Below are positions 60,073-64,000 of a stretch of 64,000 nt of DNA, piece after piece. The stretch is from Sequoia sempervirens (Eukaryota; Streptophyta; Pinopsida; Cupressales; Cupressaceae). Made by a program: the position numbers and the translations under genes. The stretch is taken from assembly GCA_007258455.2 (NCBI GenBank), contig VDFB02196122.1, positions 60,955 through 124,954 of the forward strand. Direction: 5' to 3'. How positions within the stretch are numbered: the stretch's first letter is position 1; each line of letters starts with the position of its first letter. The notes below the pieces were generated by a model, which worked only from the letters and a program-made list of their open reading frames with translations, was not told the DNA's origin and searched no databases.

Positions 60073-62024
60073 ATGATGGCACTCTCACATCTAGCTTCTA
60101 TAGGTGACAAAGAATAATTGATAATTAGAATATTTCAAAGCAACCATTCCAAAGCGATTTTTACCCCCTCAATTACAAAAAAAGAGTTATTGGAAGTTTG
60201 GAATGATACATCAAAATGGAGGTAAAAAAATATAGAAGTCATGCTCTAGTTTCAACCAATAGACTGGTTTTTTTACAAAAAAAGAACTTTGGGAAAAACC
60301 TGCCGATTAGTTAAGAACCCACAAATAATTCACAAGTTTTTCAAAAGACTTGCCCGACTTTGCCTATAAAACCCAGTTTTTCGTTTAAACCTCATTTTTT
60401 CAACTTCCCACTCCAAAATCAAACTATTTCAGAGCATAGGTGTAAAATGATTAGGGTTTTCAAAAGATTGCCATCCTCAACAAATTAGGGCACAGCTCAA
60501 GCTTGTTGCTTTTAGTTTTCTATATTTCTTATAATCTGCAGGCTGCCACACAAAAGAGCTAGGCCTGGAATGCTTTTTTTGTTCAAGTTTAGAATTTATT
60601 ACTTTGTTGGCTTAGGATTAGGTTTTAAGAACTAAAACATTAAAATTTTAAACTTTAAAGTTTAGCTTTAAGTTTAAACATTACTTGTTAGTGCTTAAGT
60701 TTAACCATAAAGTTAATCTTCAATAGTACGGTTAAACAATAGCCATTAGGGTTTAAAGTTTTGAACTTGAAATTTCAACTGTCAATTATTTAAGTTACCA
60801 TAAAAACCTAGTGATCCCTTTTAACTACCCCCCTAGTCCCACTCATAAACCAAATATTTTAGTTTGGGTTAAAGTTAAGGTCTTTCCAGTTTTAATATTT
60901 AAACTTTAAATAGTTACTAACCCTAACCATCATAACCTTAAACTAAGTTCAAACCAGCCTTTAGACTATTATTACGGTGTGCTTTTGTGTTCCTTGTCTC
61001 TTCCATTGCCATAGGGGAAGTCCCCATTTTCTTTCCCATGCAAAGGCCTACCTTCTTTGTCTTTTGCACCATTAGGGTTTAAAGTTTTGAACTTTAAGTT
61101 ACAACTTTCAATTTTCTAATTTACCATAAAAACCTAGAAATCCCTTTTAACTACCCCCCAAGTCCTAATCCTAAACCAAATATTTAGTTTGCATTAAAGT
61201 TAAGGTTTTTTCAAATTTAACTTTAAAAGTTACTAACCCTAACCATCATACACTTAAACTATGCTCAAACCAGCCTTTAGGTGATTATTACAGTGTGCTT
61301 TTATGTTCCTTGTCTCTTCCATTACCTTAGGGGAAGTCCCCATTTTACTTCCCATGCAAAGGCCTACCTTCTTTGTCTTTCACAGCCATTTTCCCATTCC
61401 CTTGTTCCAAAGATCTCGCTCCCAATCATCCACCACTAACAAAAATTTGGTTATATCCAAAACTAAGGCCTCTGCAAAGATTTTCCTTAATTGCACAAGT
61501 GTGTGGATGATTTGTTATATGCAGCAAAGCAAGCTTTATTTTAAAGTTTATCCATCATATTTACTTCATTATTATGGACCTTCCCTTTTGCGCTACCATC
61601 CCTCTTCCCATTCAATTCAATTATCATAGCCAAGGGGCAAAAGCCATGAACATGGTCTTTGGTTAATCAAACAATGTACTCATATTACAAACCCCCTTCC
61701 AAAGAATGTAACATTCATCCCACTTTTCCTATCACATAAACCAAAGCAAACTAAAACAGTGAATTGTACACAAAGCCTTACCAACCCCATCTCAACAGCC
61801 CTGCCACCTTGGGAATCCCACCTGCCGCAACTTACAGTCAGCAAACTCACCACACCTAATGCACCCTCAAAGCTACTCCACACACCAAACAAACGTGTTA
61901 ACTAAACTAGCTATGCACATGCAAACAAAGAGGGGGCCCCGGAGAAGCTCTCGTGGAGGATAACTCTTCTTCATTGCAAAACCAAAGCAAGAGTTCCAAG
62001 ACATCTCCGAAGAGTAGTTTATCC
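60073..62024. other. intronic DNA with a 334-bp tandem duplication
   Basis: 60735-61068 and 61069-61385 are direct tandem copies (ccattagggtttaaagtttt start, ttctttgtctttt end) with about 10-15 percent divergence. The rest shows no recognised gene. Short taaccctaacc stretches are present (for example 60917, 61239) but not as telomeric arrays. Confidence 0.6.
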
Positions 62025-62320
62025 ATATAACTCAGTCCACTACTAAGGTGGAGTATAGAGGAATAATGAATGCAGCACATGAGGCAGCAGATGTTTGTCA
62101 ATTGTTGAGTAGGCTTGGACTTCTGAAGAGGCAAGCAGCCATGCTCTTTTTGTGATAGCCAAGGTGCTATTTAGGCTCATAACCCTGTTGTGCGTGCCAG
62201 GACCAAGTGAATTGAGATTCCACAAAGGATTTGAGAGGACATGAAGGATATCTGATATTGCGAACTAATAGCTGAATAGCTAACATCTTGATGAAGCCAC
62301 TTATTTCAGGTCCAATTTTC
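62025..62320 (+). pseudogene. copia RNase H remnant 1
   Basis: Reads STTKVEYRGIMNAAHEAADV, the copia RNase H motif (S..E.EY.A...A..E), and ends with IANILMKPL, matching the (V/I)ADI.TKPL motif. Intermediate frames are broken. Upstream pol is absent. Confidence 0.75.
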
Positions 62321-62341
62321 GGTCATTCAAGAAATAAAAGG

Positions 62342-62700
62342 CAATTAACTTAGTCCACTACTGAAGTGGTCTGTGGACAGTGAATGCAGCATTTGTCCAT
62401 AAGTTGTTGACTAAGTTTGGACTTCCACAGAAGCAGCCAGTCACACATTTCCTTGATAAAGATGGAGCTATTCAAACCACTCACAAGACAGCTGTACAAA
62501 CCAGGACTGAACATATTGAGATTTGTTAGGATTATGTTCAGCAATAGATTCAAGTGGGGATATTGGATACCCAAAATTGCAAGACTAATGAAAAGATAGC
62601 TAACATCTCCACAAAGGCACTTGTTGGGGAAACATCTCCAAAGTTCATAGGCTTGATTGAACTTGCAAAAGATGGCAGTAAGGGGGATGGCAAGTAAATG
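62342..62700 (+). pseudogene. copia RNase H remnant 2
   Basis: A second, more diverged copy. The residues THKTAVQTRTEHIEI and IANISTKAL are seen in one frame with interruptions. Same orientation as remnant 1 and 20 bp after it, so either a tandem duplication of a remnant or two insertions. Confidence 0.7.
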
Positions 62701-63309
62701 CCTTCTTGAAAAGGAAGGATTGGCAAGTAAATCCCATCATCCTTTGGACCCTCTAAGTTGTGTTTTAGGAGGTACTTAGTAATTAAACCCAAGCCCATTG
62801 AACTTCCAATCTTGTCATAGACCTTTGGTTAGTTTGTATCAGGATGTAGACCATAGAGGGTTTGATTCTCCCTAGATCATCTTCTGTTCAGAGTACAAAC
62901 AAACAGGCTTTGCCCACCTAAACAACACATCACATTGCAATTCTATTATTTATCTCCATATTTTGTTCATGAGGTTAGTTAACCTAAAATGCACTCACCA
63001 TATCTTGGTGTTCTTTGGTGTACCTTTGCTTATATGGAGTTTTTTTTCTGCGAATCATGGGATTCTACACTTAATAAGTTAATTGTCAACATTAAACTCT
63101 TGTTAAAACTAAAGTTGAAATCATCTTTGCAATAAATTTCTAGAAGTTAATGTGGAACACACAAATTATCCAAATCATTTGTTAACATTCTTTCAGAAGA
63201 TTCTTGTTGGCAATACATGTCAAATTACATGACAGAGGCTCTGGAACAAGCTAAGAAAAAGTAGCAGCACAAAAAGCAGACTATTCTAACAAAAGCACAT
63301 AAAACTTAC
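62701..63309. other. intronic DNA, no gene seen
   Basis: Possibly the 3' LTR of the copia element whose RNase H ends at 62700, but no LTR edges could be fixed. Extends to the MED17 donor site. Confidence 0.3.
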
Positions 63310-63505
63310 ATGGTTAATTAGGTCAAGGACAATTGAAAGTTCTTGTTGGGCTTCATGCAGATTCTCAACCAGACCTTGCCATTGCCAGGTAGGTACTGAT
63401 TGACTTTCATTAGAACTCTTAGACTTCTTTGTATCTTTGACTATAGACATGCCAAAATCCATGCGTCGAAGTAATGTAAGAGGCTTCTCTTCCTGACTGA
63501 TTTCA
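63310..63505 (-). CDS. MED17: MED17 exon near the N-terminus (65 codons)
   Basis: An open 196-nt exon. After one base completing a split codon it encodes 65 residues, including LLRRMDFG, WQWQGLVENLHEAQQELS and LDLINH. These match plant MED17 residues between the acidic N-terminus and the ANDAVTVA segment (RRIDF, W.W.GMVENL..A.QELT, DLI). The acceptor is TTACTTTCTTTACAG (AG at 63507-63506) and the donor CAT/GTAAGT at 63309. The first exon must lie to the right of the window. MED17 is essential for most RNA polymerase II transcription and in Arabidopsis is also linked to microRNA gene transcription. Confidence 0.88.
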
Positions 63506-63671
63506 CTGTAAAGAAAGTAACAGTCAAAAAAAATCAGAATTTTGTAACAGAAAAAATAAATAAATAAATAAAAAGTTGAAAGAGGGTACAGAAAGGTAGC
63601 TACAGAATAAAAACAAAATATCTCTAATTAGAAACAACACAGCAAGAATTTGGTGATGAAGTTGCGGAAGT
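63506..63671 (-). other. MED17 intron with (AAAT)n run
   Basis: Polypyrimidine/acceptor side of the upstream intron on the minus strand. Contains an AAATAAAT run near 63555-63572. Confidence 0.6.
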
Positions 63672-64000
63672 AAAAAATTATGTTGCCACTCATGGTTTGA
63701 TTGGCTGTTTCACCCACCTTTGGCCAGGCCTCTCTGACCCCAAAAAATGGATTATGGATCACTGGCAGCCACACCTAAAACATGGTATGGAAATATACCC
63801 ATGTACTCATGATTTTTCATTGCTGCATTTGACTCAACCAAAGTTTGAGATTTTATTCATGATCATTTCTGGGTTTAGGGGCAGAACTTCTTGGTACTAA
63901 AACCTGGGCTTTAAGCCCGCAACTGAAACTTTTAATGTCTTGCCCATCTGGGTTCATCTCCCAAATCTCCCACTACGTTTTTGGATCAATTCATGTTTTG
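63672..64000 (+). pseudogene. LINE ORF1 (DUF4283-type) fragment
   Basis: Encodes an N-terminal part of plant L1-type ORF1. It has ATHGLIGCFTHLWPGLS, WIMDHWQP and, after two frame changes, ATETFNVLPIWVHLPNLPLRFW in pieces; the P-(V/I)-W-V-(R/H)-L-P-N-L-P motif is diagnostic. It continues beyond the right edge of the window. Frameshifts show it is dead. Opposite in orientation to MED17. Confidence 0.75.

Larger units (their letters stand above)
30099..63309 (-). other. MED17: 33.2-kb intron of MED17
   Basis: Bounded by a consensus donor (CAT/GTAAGT, GT at 63309-63308) and a pyrimidine-rich acceptor (AG at 30100-30099). It contains the PPR-derived array, solo LTRs, a SINE, the giant LTR with its frame, a copia element, a gypsy fragment and other repeats. 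It would be transcribed on the minus strand together with MED17. Confidence 0.8.

Noticed and set aside
60900..61250. taaccctaacc stretches as interstitial telomere repeats
   Set aside because: Only isolated single units, not tandem TTTAGGG arrays.
1..64000. CRISPR array, operon or prokaryotic features
   Set aside because: Spliced exons, LTR elements and AT-rich repeats show eukaryotic nuclear DNA; no direct-repeat/spacer array was seen.

Overview
This is AT-rich plant nuclear DNA. It is almost entirely retrotransposons, solo LTRs and degraded DNA transposons, and two short exons of one host gene are embedded in it. The repeat load, intron size and LTR style (long Ty3/gypsy LTRs, many solo LTRs with TG...CA ends and 5-bp target-site duplications, TSDs) suggest a gymnosperm, probably a conifer. 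That assignment is an inference from architecture. No intact, uninterrupted host gene lies in the window.

Host gene: on the minus strand, 63310-63505 and 29985-30098 are two consecutive exons of MED17, the Mediator head-module subunit. Their translations match the N-terminal part of plant MED17 and join in phase. The intron between them is 33,211 bp. No further MED17 exon was recognised from 29984 down to base 1, so the next intron is probably at least 30 kb. Most of the window is therefore intron.

Layout, left to right. 1-1562: the 3' end and 3' LTR of a Ty3/gypsy element. 1579-3236: a copia-type LTR and leader. 4607-5033: a hAT-type MITE. 5076-6955: a small non-autonomous LTR element. 7030-18530: a minus-strand copia remnant (LTR, gag, protease) broken by a five-tier nest. 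In that nest the solo LTR 7996-17306 contains element 9152-16588, whose 3' LTR contains the solo LTR 9337-9904 and the LTR-type insertion 9948-13245; the latter contains the solo LTR 12351-13012. 19938-21882: a second small non-autonomous LTR element. 24191-27620: a hAT transposase pseudogene split by two LTR insertions. 29001-29345: a LINE reverse-transcriptase scrap.

Inside the 33-kb intron: 31284-35480 is an array of sense and antisense PPR-gene fragments, interrupted by a solo LTR. 35677-36010 is a tRNA-like SINE. 36659-48087 is an exceptionally long Ty3-type LTR (about 6.8 kb after removal of an inner, inverted 4.6-kb LTR). It carries a 1,065-codon reading frame of unknown function with five in-frame stops. 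51440-60072 is a minus-strand copia element with gag, protease, integrase, RT and RNase H. It is broken by a plus-strand gypsy gag-RT fragment at 54190-56537. 62025-62700 holds two copia RNase H remnants. Past exon 63310-63505, a LINE ORF1 fragment runs off the right edge.

Cross-cutting themes: one LTR family is present as six separate solo LTRs; GCCGAC boxes recur in the U3 of several LTR families; dense CTA-W4-TAG motifs and 40-60-bp periodic GC-rich arrays occur in the U3 of the long gypsy LTRs; and premature stops are mostly explained by C-to-T changes.
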